The notes below the pieces were generated by a model. That model was not told the DNA's origin, searched no databases, and saw only the letters and a program-made list of their open reading frames with translations. From NCBI GenBank assembly GCA_028564675.1, contig JAOVVO010000041.1, forward strand, positions 174,942 to 238,941: DNA of 64,000 nt, given 5' to 3'. Of the stretch, positions 48,580-62,100 are shown one piece after another. Position 1 is the stretch's first letter. Each line of letters begins with the position of its first letter. Position numbers and translations under genes: made by a program. The stretch is from Onchocerca lupi (lineage: Eukaryota; Nematoda; Chromadorea; Rhabditida; Onchocercidae).

Positions 48580-50774
48580 ACTTTCGACGTCTAAATGATC
48601 AGTTAAATGCTTTTGCAGATATCTAGAAAAATTTGATAAATCACCGTTTTATAGTTTAATTCATCTTCATTCATATGAGTAAAATATGCGAGTGAAGATG
48701 AAAACAAAAAAATAAAAAAAATTAATCAACGATTTCTGAAAAATCTATTGGAAAACTTTGCTCAAATTGAATAAAATCTAATTTAGTAATCCGATCCAAA
48801 ACAGTGGAACTTTCATATTACAAATAAATAGCAAAAGTTTTGATATTACACAGCAAATTCGAGCGATTCAGTTATCGTCCGACCACAAGTGATTGGATGT
48901 ATAGATAATAGCGCGGCATAAGCATATTTTCTCGGGACATTCATCGAATTTTAATCACATCATGCCAATTCGTGAACCGGAATGTCAAGGCTTTTAAAAT
49001 TTCAAGTAATCAGTTTGTATTCACGAGATTTTTAAGATGAAATTTTCTTTTGAATTAGCAAAACTACAAATTATACATATATCACATGCCGACGTATCTA
49101 AATTATATTCAACTATATCTGCTTCAAATTTAAAAATTTCAATGATACCTTTTAATCTTTTCGAAAAATATCTTGAAGCAAGATTTCTTGCCGAGTGCGA
49201 AAGATTTTTTTTCTTGGAAATAATGAACTGTACTTGTAAAAATCAGAAAATTCGAACAAAATTCTAAGCAAACGCAGATGTGCCATTCTTTTTATTCTTG
49301 TCACCTATCCTGATGATAAAATAGCAATAGATAGGTGGTCTTGCATATTTTAGTTTTCTGAAAGCCACTCTAAAGCAAAGTTTCGATTCTGAGATCACAT
49401 TGATTTGATAATATTTCTAATCGATACAGCAAAATCGAAACTTTGCTTTAGGTGTGGCTTATTAGAATTGTTAGAATTGCTTATGAGAAAGGAAATGATA
49501 ACAGTAACTGTAATAGTCAGCAAAAATGTCAAATTTCATGGAGATAATTTAATAAAGTTGATTTTTTAGGATCTGGTAAACAAAGGTCGAGACATGGTTT
49601 TTTTCCAAATAAAAAAATTCTAAATTGATGTAATCAAATTCCATAATGAATATAATAGACTGAATCTCTTTTGACATTTTGGATTTACGCAAAGTCCGTG
49701 GACGCTTTCCCATGAATTTTCGAAATCAGTTAGTTAAAAATTCTCCAGCTTAAGAAATTGAACAAGAATATTGCAGTACTTTCTTTCTAAGAAACTATTA
49801 TTCAGTTAAAAAAACTCGGCTTAACCAGTTTTGAAATCAAATGGACCATTTTTGATATCATATGATAACTTTGAACATGTGAATACCATCGGCACTAGAC
49901 CTAGTGAAATATAACAGGAAATTATTAATTACTTTCTCTGCATTTGAGAAAAAATAGTCAAATTTGGTTAAAAACTGAATCCAATTTTATCATTGAGTCA
50001 GCAATGATTTGTTCCCGTTATAATTCGAAGTATTTCCTGGCTTATTTGAATACTGAAATGCTATTTTAATTAATATATAACTATAATTATAATTTTGATT
50101 TTCATGTATGCAACAATTGACATAATTTATAGGTATGCACCTGAAAATAACGAACTATGCTTGTCAAAAAAAAAAAAAAAAAAAAAATAGGATAGCAGTA
50201 AATTATCAACATCGTGCATATTTATATTCGCATTGTTGAGCCTTATCATTATTATATATCGATGATAATTACGTGAATTTGAATTCAGTCATTCAACTTT
50301 TTTCACATCTTTAAAATCTGAATTTTTTTAATCCTCGAAAAAAATTTTTTTTACCCACCCTTTGTAGTAATGAAGTTATCACTGATAATTTTTCATTTAA
50401 AATGAAGACTGCTTAATTTCATAGGTGATTTCAAGTACTGCATTGATTCTTCGAAGAATGAAATTGTCAAAACAATTTCAAAATTTTTAATCATATTCTA
50501 ACTTTTCAAAATTGAAATGAGCAAATTGTCTTCCTTTCATATTTATGCTTCAAATTTTTGAAATTTCAAACATTAAAATCCTCAAAATTTCGAAATGAGC
50601 TTTGGCTTATTTTCAAATACAACTATAAATCCTTTGAAACTTCCATAAAGAATAACGAAATATATCTTATCAAGATATTGCGTATTTTATGAGATATATA
50701 CGTGACACTTAAATGTAAATCATAAGAACGGATTATACTGAAAGTCTTCGATTACTTTCAAAATCTTCTTTTCG
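48580..50774. other. Innexin upstream region
   Basis: About 2.2 kb between the divergent innexin (-) and collagen pseudogene (+). It contains one clear inverted repeat and an A-tract near 50166-50188. No coding exon recognised. Confidence 0.45.
49363..49459. repeat. Inverted repeat with about 26-bp arms
   Basis: Arms 49363-49388 and 49433-49459 pair over CTAAAGCAAAGTTTCGATT and its complement, plus flanking AGCCAC/GTGGCT with one bulge. The loop is 44 nt. Confidence 0.9.
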
Positions 50775-52243
50775 ATGAATCATGCTGTAACGCAGATATT
50801 TGTTCAACTGAATGTGGGACTTCTCACAAACATCACCATAACAAGTATCATTTCGGCAGCAGTTGTACTGATGTGTATTATTGCTGTGACCCACCTTATC
50901 AATGATATGAATTCATTATATAACAAAATTATGAGCGACACATAAGAAATTCAGGTAATTCAATTCCATTCTGGAATTTTCTTTTTTTTTTGAAAATTTT
51001 GCGATTAAAAATGACTATTAAAATTTACGATAATTATAAATAATATTCACTTTGTTACAAAAAAAGTATCAATCATAACAGAGCTATTTCACATAGTGTC
51101 CACTTTAAGCAAGAAGAAATTCTTTGAAACTGAAGTTTTAAACAGATAGATCAAAACTTTTACATTCAAAAGAAAAGTTAAATTTCAGAAGACTTGAGAA
51201 AAAATAAAAAAAAAAAAGATTTGCATTTATGGGAACTTGAAGGTCATTAATGAGAATGTGTGGAATGAAATGTTTGCAGTTGCGGACGAGGAAAATATTC
51301 AGAAGTGATAAAACCCAATTAATCCATCAGTTCTTTCTTCACCGAAGCCTGAAGACAAAACGATCTTATCCCAATCCACGATGTGGTAATATCGAAATTT
51401 TCAAAATAAGCATCTGTTATCTAGTATGACTCAGAAATAACGAAGGATTTAATCATGGTGAATAAATTGGCTGGTCGATAAGAACGGAATTATTTTTTTA
51501 AGAGAATGTTGAATTTCAGAATGCGCTAGCGTGCCAAGAGATGTCCACGCAATCCAGAAGGTTTAATAGGCGAAAAAGGAGAACGAGGAGGTCTATTTTC
51601 TTTTATTACAAGACAGGATAATTTCTCTGTAGTGATCAGAACTAGCAAAGGAGTATATCGGACATAAACAGAAGTCCTTTGATAGCTCCATACATGCATA
51701 TAAGTTTTATTAATTTTTTTCGGTGTTCATTAACATACTGTAGAAGCTGGTGAACCAGACACATTACCTGTCGCTATGCTAAAATTACCGGAATTAGAAT
51801 GTACTCAATGTCCAGTTGGACCGAGAGAAGGTTCCGATAGACAACCAGGAGAAATTGAATCTCCAGGAAAACCTGCTGCTGGTGGAATGCAAGTAAAAAC
51901 CGGAATACCAGGACTGCAAGGTTCATCTGATGATATCGGCGAACCAGGTAAATCTCATACTTTAAAAAGCAGTGTACAAAGGTTGTGTACAAGTAATGAA
52001 AAATTATAAATCAAGTTTTCAGGTGGTCAAGATCAACCTGGAATTGGTGGCCCATCGGGAAAAAGCAATACAATGGAAAAAGTATGTTTCGATATCCGCA
52101 ATCAAGATCCGGCTGCTACGCGTGGAAGATCTGGAAAACAAGGGGAACCTGGAAGAAATGGTTTACCTGGAAATCAGGGTAAACCTGGACTTCCCGGACC
52201 AGAGGATCCATCTCGCAGTGCCGGTACACCAAGTTTATTATGA
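50775..52243 (+). pseudogene. Cuticle collagen pseudogene
   Basis: The five exons of a nematode cuticle collagen are recognisable and keep compatible phases: 50775-50954, 51243-51304, 51520-51590, 51747-51947 and 52023-52243 (about 245 codons). Exon 1 encodes the N-terminal hydrophobic segment (VVLMCIIAVTHLINDM); exon 2 has the NENVWNEMF element; exon 3 has a furin-type RAKR followed by Cys and Gly-X-Y (GLIGEKGERG). Exons 4-5 carry interrupted Gly-X-Y blocks, cysteine pairs and GKQGEPGRNGLPGNQGKPG. TAA at 50943-50945 and TAG at 51527-51529 are in frame, and the Gly-X-Y register is broken in exon 4. I infer a recently inactivated gene. A base-call error would have to occur twice to rescue it. 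Confidence 0.85.
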
Positions 52244-52696
52244 AGAGTAAATTCTTTTGTGTAAGATTGAAAAGGCGGAAAGCTTTGGACTGTCGTTGAA
52301 TAAGTTCTAACTAAATAAAACATAGAGAATCTCGTGATTTTACAACTGGAAAACTTCAGAACGGTGAGTCTTGGCTACCTGGACCTGTCGTATTCATTAT
52401 TGCGCTTGCCCAAAATAATACTGTAACTATAATTGTAAAGACACGATATACTCTTTATAAAAAATATACTGATAAAAAGATAAATTAAAGATATGGAAAA
52501 TATGGAGAAAAATTGTAAAAAATGTAAATATTTGTCGATTGAGCTTATAATTTGGATGATATCTTCAGCATTTTCTTGACTCGAAATTAATTTTAACTTT
52601 TTTGATTTTGCAAAATTTTGATTTTACCGATTTTGAAATAATGTAAAATTCATTAGATAAATGGAGATTATAAAACAGAACTAGCGAACTGTTATG

Positions 52697-52852
52697 TTAT
52701 ATCATGCATTGTTTGAGTTGTTGTTTCAAAAGTTCATTCTCTGCAAGTACCATTTCATATTCCCTTTGTAGATCAGCCATCTCAAGTACTTGTTCTTCTG
52801 CTTCATTCAGCCGCTTCTTTAATTCGTCTTGTTTGGACAAAATTTTTTCCAT
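52697..52852 (-). CDS. Candidate 51-residue coiled-coil microprotein
   Basis: A short single-exon frame of 51 codons plus stop. The peptide is almost entirely amphipathic and charged, with leucine-rich heptads (for example LKKRLNEAEEQVLEMADLQ, then ENELLKQQLKQ), so a coiled coil is very likely. A strong acceptor (CTTTTTCAG) ends five bases before the ATG, which fits SL trans-splicing of a tiny mRNA. The same acceptor, with phase 1 entry, would also fit a terminal exon of a larger gene, but I found no upstream exon in the 3.2 kb before LET-23. I do not recognise the family. Confidence 0.45.
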   Translation of the reverse strand: MEKILSKQDELKKRLNEAEEQVLEMADLQREYEMVLAENELLKQQLKQCMI

Positions 52853-52857
52853 TCTGT

Positions 52858-52866
52858 CTGAAAAAG
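52858..52866 (-). promoter_or_regulatory. Strong splice acceptor before the microprotein ATG
   Basis: The coding strand reads CTTTTTCAG; either a trans-splice site for the short gene or the acceptor of a last cis exon. Confidence 0.5.
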
Positions 52867-55800
52867 TTTCTCATTCAATTTTTTTCCATCTGATTTGCCT
52901 GATAATTGATTGATAAATAAGCTCCCAAAACAAATCTGGTAATGTGAGAATTAAAGAATCACAAACTTCCACATTGCCTCATTCCACTATTGCAGAATTG
53001 AATATTTCAAAGAAACCATTGTTCAAACGTCCCAAAAATCTTTTCGGGAAGTCGGAAAAATCAGATCACTTGCTTAAATCCTAGTTTGAAATGCGAAGGC
53101 CTTTCAATATTATGAATGCCAACCCTTGTGAATATGAAGGTTTCTCTCGAGCGACTTAATGATATTTTTCATTACTTTCACCGTATCTTCTGTCATAATT
53201 TATCATTGAATTGCATAATTTGATTTGTTAACTATCATTTTCCTTAATTCTGCAAAATATCACCACAAAACTTAATCTTACGCGATATGTGCTCAAGCAA
53301 ATATTTAAATTGAAATCGAGAATGAACTTTGGCTGGACAATTAATATCACTTTTACCATCTTCGAAAAGGGCAATCCATAGTCACATTCACTTCTCTATT
53401 ATGCACAAAGAACGATCTGTTTCCTTCCTTTTTTTCTCAAACAAGACTAGTAGGTTAAGAGTCGTTCTAGGTTCGAATGCTGAGGCACATCAAGCATTTA
53501 TTACAAGTCTCCTAAGAACATAGATCAATCGATGAAGGCAAATCCACAACTTAACTGATAACAGTGAAAGTTGACATAAACTGAGATTTTGAACTTTAAG
53601 AAAGTGAACGGCAATTTATTTAAATCAAAGATGAAAATGGTTCGGAAGAACAGCTGGAGTTGACGTTTACTGTACGTTACATCTGCACACTCATCTACAT
53701 TGATGATCTTCCCATAAAAGTAGGTGAATGTATGTTATCGCCTCATCAATGTACTGTTCATTTGTGAGAAGTTACAATCGATCAATTCGATGTATTAGTG
53801 AAAATTAAATTAAACTTGTAAAATCTGCTTCATTTCAGTGAGATGAAGCGAAATCAAAAGCTATTTATTTTTAAGAGATTTCCCGCATAATTAATTACTC
53901 AAAATTGTCCTAAATACAATGTTGCTAGTACAGCAATAGATTTAAAGTAAAGTTTAAAAAGTTCCATAAAGAAGTGAACAGTAGTAAACTTAAAGAATAT
54001 TTAAAAAAGTTTTCCAAAATCTCCGAATGGATGTCTCCGAAAATGAAAAGAAAAAAATCTCCGAATAGCATCCGGAGATATCCGGTATGTCACAAATCAA
54101 ATATTTTCGTTCTAATCGATAAATTGATCGCTTTTATCTTACAAAATGACCAAAAATTTGTCTTTAAAAGTATTTTTCATTCTTAAATTCAAATATCCCG
54201 AGAATTTGATTTCCGAAAACATTCAATCTACATTTTTTGCATAAAGGCAATTACAAGAAAACAAATGAATATGGCATCGATTTTTCTAAAACAGTTAGTT
54301 TACTTAAATGGAGAAAACATCAGTAAGAAAGCAACTTTTAGGAATATTCTCAAAATCTCTTTTCAATTCTTGAAACTATTTGAATTTCCCAATTTATCAT
54401 TTAGAACAGCTCATCATCAAAATTCGGAAAGAAACATAAATACTGTTTAAAAAACATTTTATTCATATGACTGAAGCAATCGAAATTTTGAAAATATCAA
54501 GAAACATGAAACTTTGAAGTGGAAAAAAAATGGTCACAATGAAGCAATGACTCTCGTATTTCAGATGCTCATGAGAGAAGTTATTTTATGATGGCATAAA
54601 AACCTTGGAAGGACCATCAGATATACTACTATTGAGCTTGATTTTGATATTGGAAATGCTATAATGCATTCATCATGATGTTCAAAAAATTAGTCGCAAA
54701 CTGAGTTATATTATATATGAAAAAGAAATGAAACCAAACGTTCTGATTCGCAAAAGAGAAATTCTAAAACTGAATGAAACGAATCTTCAACTTCATCTCT
54801 TTTGATTCATTCCGCCCTCTTAATTCCATCGAAAATTAATTTTTCTCTTTTCAACTCTTCCGTTTATGAACATCTTTTCGTTCATGTCCTCGTGCTGAAT
54901 TCCATTCAAAAATGCACTGCGGCCTTCATCCAAAATCAATACATGCTTCTCTATTATCGAATTTCAAATAAAAATTGATACTGCCACCGTTCGCAAATTT
55001 GCAAATACTTCATTCACTTTAATTAAAAACAAGTTAAAAAAAATAAAATACTAACATCCATCTCATCTATCCTTATCATTCTATTGAAAACTTTGTTATG
55101 TCTTGTAAGCTGTCCATTTAAATTAAAATTTAAAAAGATTTTAAGAAAATCTATATAATCGACTTTAAGAAAACTGGAAATCTCGTGTGAGGAATAAATA
55201 TACTAATTTGCAAGCAATACAAGATCCCTGGAAGTGACTGATAGAACACTAAAACTGGTAGAAGAATGAAAATAAGTTGCAGAATTTTGAAAACTGGGAA
55301 TTTTTTGAAATCAAAATAGTTCCGGCTGAAACTCAAATTCAGTGGATATTTTTTTCTCTCATGTGAAAATTTGGATTCTAGTTTTCATAATCATCTTAGG
55401 TTAAACACAAATCAGATTTTTTAAAAGTTATAGATTCTCTGATCTGCTAACAAAATTTTGTCATTCCCTTTTTTTCATGTAAATCACACGAATTTAAATT
55501 TTATTTTCACAAATTTAATTTGAATGATATAAATTATTCACATTAACACATAATTTATGGTAATACATTCGCATAACTATGTCGATTATCCCATTACAAA
55601 TTTATCACGAATTAACAAATATAGATCTTCAAGCCGCTTATCTGAAAAATAGAGCAACCGAAAATCATTACATGAAGAGGCTATATGAATGATGAAAATA
55701 GTTCCAAAGTTTACAACTCCATTCATACCAAATTCTTCTTGTAACTTGTAAGGGTCTTAGAGACCTGTAACTTTAGAAGAGGAAATTCAACTTTGAGATC

Positions 55801-56131
55801 AACACTTCAAGAGCTTTTTATAAAAATTTGAAAACACGAAACAATATGGTATTTTTACAAATTTTGCGACGAATGCCGCCAAAAAAACATTTTGAATTTT
55901 GTTCTATCTTGAATGTAAAAAAACTTTTCGCAATGAAATGAGAAAATATGACAAAATGATTTTTTCGAAGACCATTTCAATGTTGTATATTAAAAGTCCG
56001 ATTCTCTAAGATTTCTTACTTGTGTCTATCAGAAATAGAACTATTATTCTGTCTTCATACTTTATCTGTCAACTTGAACAGCTTGAAATATTTTCCAGTT
56101 TCAATACATAAGATTTTTCGTAAAACCAATA
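52867..56131. other. Region downstream of LET-23
   Basis: About 3.3 kb with no recognised gene. It includes the LET-23 3' UTR at its right end. Short open frames at 53329-53523 and 53974-54186 show no known domain. Confidence 0.4.
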
Positions 56132-59100
56132 TCATAAAGATGTCTCAGTTTCAGCAAAATAATAATCATTTTGATACGTTGCTATTTTGATCGATTTTGC
56201 TTTTTCCTTCGTTTCTTGCGATAGAGATCTCAATTGATTGTAATAATCCGTACCAAGTTTGTCGTTATAATATTCCGCACTTTCCATCAATTCTGTTAAG
56301 AATAAAATATGAAACATGAGAAGCAGAATTTTCTACTCTTTATTTTGTGTACTTAACAATGTATTTAGTGTGACAGACCGGCATGAAAAACATAATAAAT
56401 GGGTTAAGATAAGTATGAGCACAGTTGACATAATGCAATTTTTTATAAATATTAAAAAGTATAATCAAGAAATCGTGCAGGCCTTCAGGTAGCTTACCTG
56501 TTTCTCCATTTTCTCGAACAACAACTGGCGTGTACAAAATTAATTTGTTGTTTGGTACCAAATAATTCCCTTCATCCATGCTTAGTTCTGTACGACCGTC
56601 ACATACAGGATCGCTTTGATAGCGTCCAGAATCAGTGCTTCCCAATCGTCTCTCCTGTCGCATGTTAATATCGCCCTAAAGGCGCTCACTGATGTATTAA
56701 AATTCAATAACAAATCTCTGAATACTTGTATTCAAATTAAGCAGTTTGCGATTGCATTCAATTAACAAGAATGTGCTCTATCCAGCACAGCCAAACTCCA
56801 AATGTGTATTTCAGTATGACATGCTATAATTTAACTTAATTATGTCCAAATTTGTACGGACAAATTCGATCCGAAACATCAAGCCGCAGTTTAACAATTT
56901 TATCTCAATCTCGAATTCAAGCAATTAATATTCAACGCTATCTAATCTTCCCCGACGATTGCTTTCAATCTGCTTAATTTGGTGCAGTTTGATTAAGTTT
57001 GACAGATTCGATCCAGACTGAGAAAAATTATACCAGGCAAATGTCAATTTCCTGATTTTGAAATTATCAAAATTTATTCTCTTATCTTACCTGTTGAAAT
57101 GTTACCCAGCAAGAGGTTGTCGGTGATGCCGGAACTGAAGTAGACGTGGTAGTTGTCGTAATTCCAGAAAATTTAAACTGGTCGGGAAGTTCGTTATTAT
57201 AAATCACTTCGTCTGTCAGCTCATGTTGATTTTCAAGTAATACAGATTCAAATTGTTGCTTATAATGACGATCCTGAAACGAATTTCTCAATTCATTTTG
57301 CATTACTTTTCGAAAATTTAGTCAGTTAAATTATGAATAAAATTTCCTTCCCATGACTGAGAAAACTTCGGTAATATCCGCTTAAATTACTAGAATCTGG
57401 AGAAATTCTGAATACTTCTGGTAAAACGAACCAGAACGTAAAGATGGGGTGCTTTGCAATACTGGTTGAATTTTTCTTTAAGAATAACAAAAGTTGGTCT
57501 CGATTCCGGATTCCGTAACCAACCTGAATTGCGAAATTTGAAATATGAGAAATTTGATATATTTTCTAAATTAATTCGAACTTATATTTGTCGAACTTAT
57601 ATATTTTATATTTCTAATTTTCTCATTTATATTTCTACCTTTCCCTTTTCACGAACTTATGTTTCTACCTTTCTCATTCTTCTTTCCAAAATTAATTATT
57701 TTTTGAAAACTATGAAAAATTATCGACGACTTTATAAATGAATAATATTTAAAGAAAAACTATTTATACAGATAAAATGGTAATTGGTATTAAATGAATC
57801 AAATGGATTAAGATTGCACAGAAATTGAATTGAACTCAGTTTTCCTTGAGCAAATGCTTGCTCTTAGATTGTAATAAAAAAGATTGAATTGAATAGTGTA
57901 GCATAACCTAAAGATTCTATCAATTTTATTTAGTTTGTGTCTTACAGAGAATATCGCATACTTAAATACTATAACCCGCATATGATTTTAATAATAATTA
58001 GACGAGACAGACACTTTTAAGTGGTGCTTACATTGTAAAAATGTTTGGTAAACTTCCTGGGTACAGTTATTTGGTTGCTCCAAACGATTTCCAGTTGCCA
58101 GATGTTTTTGTATTTGATCTGGCGACACACTTTGGAACGGTGTTTGTCCAAATGTTAACACTTCCCAGCAAGTGACACCAAAAGCCCAAACATCGGTGTA
58201 GTGTGTGTAAATTTGTTTCTCAAGACTTTCTGGTGCTAGCCATTTCACGGCGACCTTAAAAATATCAGATCTTGAAATCAAAACTCTGCTTTTAGTTCGA
58301 GTATTTTGAAGATTTTTGTGAATCCAAATCACTTCAGCAATACAGAATTTAAAAAATAATTTTTGACTTATTTTCTCAAAATTTCTTAATGCAATTATTT
58401 AAAACGATGAAAAAATAACCTTCCCGCCAACGACAACTTCACTTTTTCCTTTTTCCAACAATCTTGCAAGTCCAAAATCAGTCACTTCAACATGATTAGT
58501 TCGTTTCACTAAGACATTTCGGGCAGCTAAATCTCGATGCACTAAACGATTCTTATAGAGATATTCCATTGCCTGAAGCAATTAAATCATGAATAATACC
58601 AAGTACAAGAAAACAATTATGAAATTTTTGTTCAGTCTTTTAGCATTACAAATTTAGGATCATTTCATACTTCTCAATTTTGAATTGACATATTTTATTG
58701 GCCAAAATGAAATTAGACGATTGCTTCTCTCACAAATAACATACCGAAGCAATCTGATAGCAGTACAGCAACAAATCTCTCGCTCCGAGCTTCTGTCGAT
58801 GCTTTTTGAGATAATTCTTTAAACTTCCAAGTGGTCGCATTGGGGTCACAATTTGCATGCCATTGCTGAGACATACACCAACCAGTCGCAGCAAATGTTC
58901 GTGTCGCATACAAGCCATGATACCAGCCTCTTGCAGCATTTCTTGATGTGCTGCTGTGCTGCTACCGTCGTTGACAACCTTAATTGCTACTGCCAACTTT
59001 TCACCGTCATCTTTACCTTTTGGCCACCAATAGCCCTAAAAAAAGACTGCATTTTTCCATTAAAATTCATTGAAATACCACTCGTAATATTATAAATTAA

Positions 59101-62100
59101 TCGTAAATTCAACCTCAAACATGGACTGGTCTTGATCGGCAGAGTTACCGTCGATAGAAACAATAATCATTTTTACATGATTTCATGAACCGAGTCCCTT
59201 TATATTTCTTCATTTATAAATGTATAAAAATGCAGAAATACTTTTATGAGTTTAGCAGAAAATACTTTAAAGTTATTTCTAATTTGAAACGAATTAAGTA
59301 ACTTCGGAAAAAGAACCATTTTCGGAACAAAAAAACACTAGTAACAATATACCAAGAAAACAGTTCCAAATGCCCCTTGCCCAAGGGATTGCTGTGTTTT
59401 TTCTAGATTTTCACTGGTGATAATACAAAGACGCGTCATATTTGGCCTCATGCTCGGATCCATTGGTTCATATTCCGGAATACTTGGTAGATTCATTTCA
59501 AGTTCTTCTTTATATCGTTTTTTGTATTTTATATATTTCACTGTGATGCCCTGAAATGGTCATTGAAATGGTCTTGCTGGAGATAGGACATTTGATATAA
59601 CAACTTTTTAGTTTCTTTTTTTTTCATTCAAAAGTCTGAAAAATCTTAAACAAAAGAAAAATTTACACAGAATAGTTCATATGATAAGAAACTCTCATAA
59701 GATTGGATAACAAATCTTCATAACAAGTTAGAAATGAAATTATCGTTTGAACTGACTTGAAAATTGCAATATAACAAAATATAATCGACAAGAAACTGAT
59801 CAGAGAGGATTTTCAAGAGAAAAGCAACAAGGAAAGTCTATTGTGAACAGTAAGCGGTAACATGACAAAGAGTAAAGTTGTATACAAAGGAATTTTATGC
59901 TATTAAAAGGGAAGATTGATGGCAAAATAATGTGATAAATCATCTTTTTTGGATCAAAGAGATTCAAATTGGAGTGGAGTAGCATTAAATTCGAGACATT
60001 TATCTTTGACAAATGAACAAATAAAACAAACCACTAGAGCGACAATAAAAATAGCTGCACACAATGCACTGATTATGATTATGTACATCCTCCTGCAATT
60101 TCTTTCTTGAAATTTCTCGATATTTTGCAAGGAAAAGCTTACTTCCCCATATTTAAGTCTTTCTCGAAATACTTTTAACGCTATTTGATTTCTGCTCATA
60201 ATTAACAAGTATTGCACAATAATTCAGGATTCATTAATCCAAATTTTATTAGATACTACAATTCAAAATGATTTTCATAACACCGTAGTAATTTTTGAAC
60301 AGAATACTCAAGACACCATTATTTCGAATTATTTTGGGTTTATTGTTACCATTATCGAAAGACGACAAAGTTTGAACCTTTTTGAAGCTTGTTCCTCTGG
60401 ATCTGAAGTATGACAAATTTTGTCACTCGCGATAAACGGATGATTAATCGGGCATTGTTCCAGACAAACCTGAAAAATATATTTATTAATTATACCGACA
60501 AGATAAAATAAGCTCTCTCTGCCACTGGAATATTAATATGGAAGTAAATGAATAAGATATGAAGTGATTTTGACGGGTCAAAGAATATCATTCTCATTTA
60601 TTAATCAACAATTTTAAAAAGTGTATCAAAGTTTAAAGAAAGGCTTAAATTTTAGGAAAAGCGCGAACCAACTGATTTTCCAGTAAAACGCCAGCTTTGG
60701 CACATCGAGTACAATTTGCGGTAGTACGACCTGTGCAACTCATTGATGGGTCACATAGTTCATGACATCGTTCACATTCACCAATGGTATCAAGTGATTT
60801 GGGGCGAATCATAAACGAATCCCTGAAAAAACAATACTTTACAAACAGTCCAGTTTTAATAATTACAGAAATGTTTGCATTAACGGAAAAGGTTTATTAT
60901 TATTATTGAAATTCATTCCATTTTCTCCTTACTTCAAATTGTTTTCTACGATTAAGTTTGATGTACATTTCAGAATCTATCTTAGCGATTTAGCAATCCG
61001 CCTCTCATCCTATCTGGAAGAAAAATTGAGCATTGAAGAATTATAAGTCTGAAATTACATTTCACATTTCATTGTGCAATATTCATTGCCTGGGGTAGTT
61101 TTTGTTAGATAATGAGCACATTTACATTTATGTCGATTCACAGATATGCCGTAACCAAAACAACTTAAGCATTCTTCACTGCATTCATTGCATTCCTAAA
61201 AAATCTGTTGAAAATCTTATAAGATCTTTTTCGGACCTCTTTCAAGTAAACGGTCATAAACAGCGCTTTGATTAAAAAAATGAGAAGGACAGAGGTGATT
61301 TATAAGTCCTTTTATTTATGGTGATTTATAAGCAAGAAATTCTTTTACTATGGCAAAAGGATTTCTTGCCATCAGAGTACTATTTCTTTTGACTCTCGAT
61401 ATAATGTCGCTTCAAATCCACTTCTAAATAAGGGCCTGAAGGACACCTAAAGTACAAATCTTTCCAGATTCAAAAAATCAAAACTGAAAATTTGTATGTT
61501 TCCAAAATGCTTCATTAAGAAAGCTAGCCATGCTTAGTTGGTTGTATTTACTTTCACTGTACTTGTTGTCATCTTCAATTAACTCATCTTTATTCACCTT
61601 ACCCCTGCTTCTGTATTCAGATTGCTTGTAACTGTCTTCTGAAACAAAAGTTTAGGCTTACGAACTCAACAACGAGCATTTCGTTGGATGATGCGGCAGC
61701 GTAGTAACGAGTTAAATTGTTATCACGACACACATCTTTTGGTTTACCCGTCGTATGCAAGCACATCAACTGCTTGCCATGATCAAACCGTTTTGCATAC
61801 TTGCATTTATTGCAACCACCTTTGCCCACCACTGCATTTGGACCTGTACAACTGAAATTTCATGAAGGATGAAAAACTTGTAGCAAGAAATTTCAGTGCT
61901 ATTATTCGACTATAACAAAAATTTTTGAAAACGACAAGAATAAGCCTTGTTTAATCCTAATTCATTGACTAACTATAATTCAAAATCCATGATTCAAGAA
62001 AATTTCGGAGAAAAGAATGTAAACTGAAAAAAGTTAACCCAAAATTATAGCATGTTGGACTGCATGGCAGGCAAGTGTTCTTATGCAAATAATGTGTCGT

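Noticed and set aside
53455..53500. tRNA-like T-loop (GGTTCGAAT)
   Set aside because: The flanking bases do not form a 5-bp T stem, and no matching acceptor stem or D arm is present.
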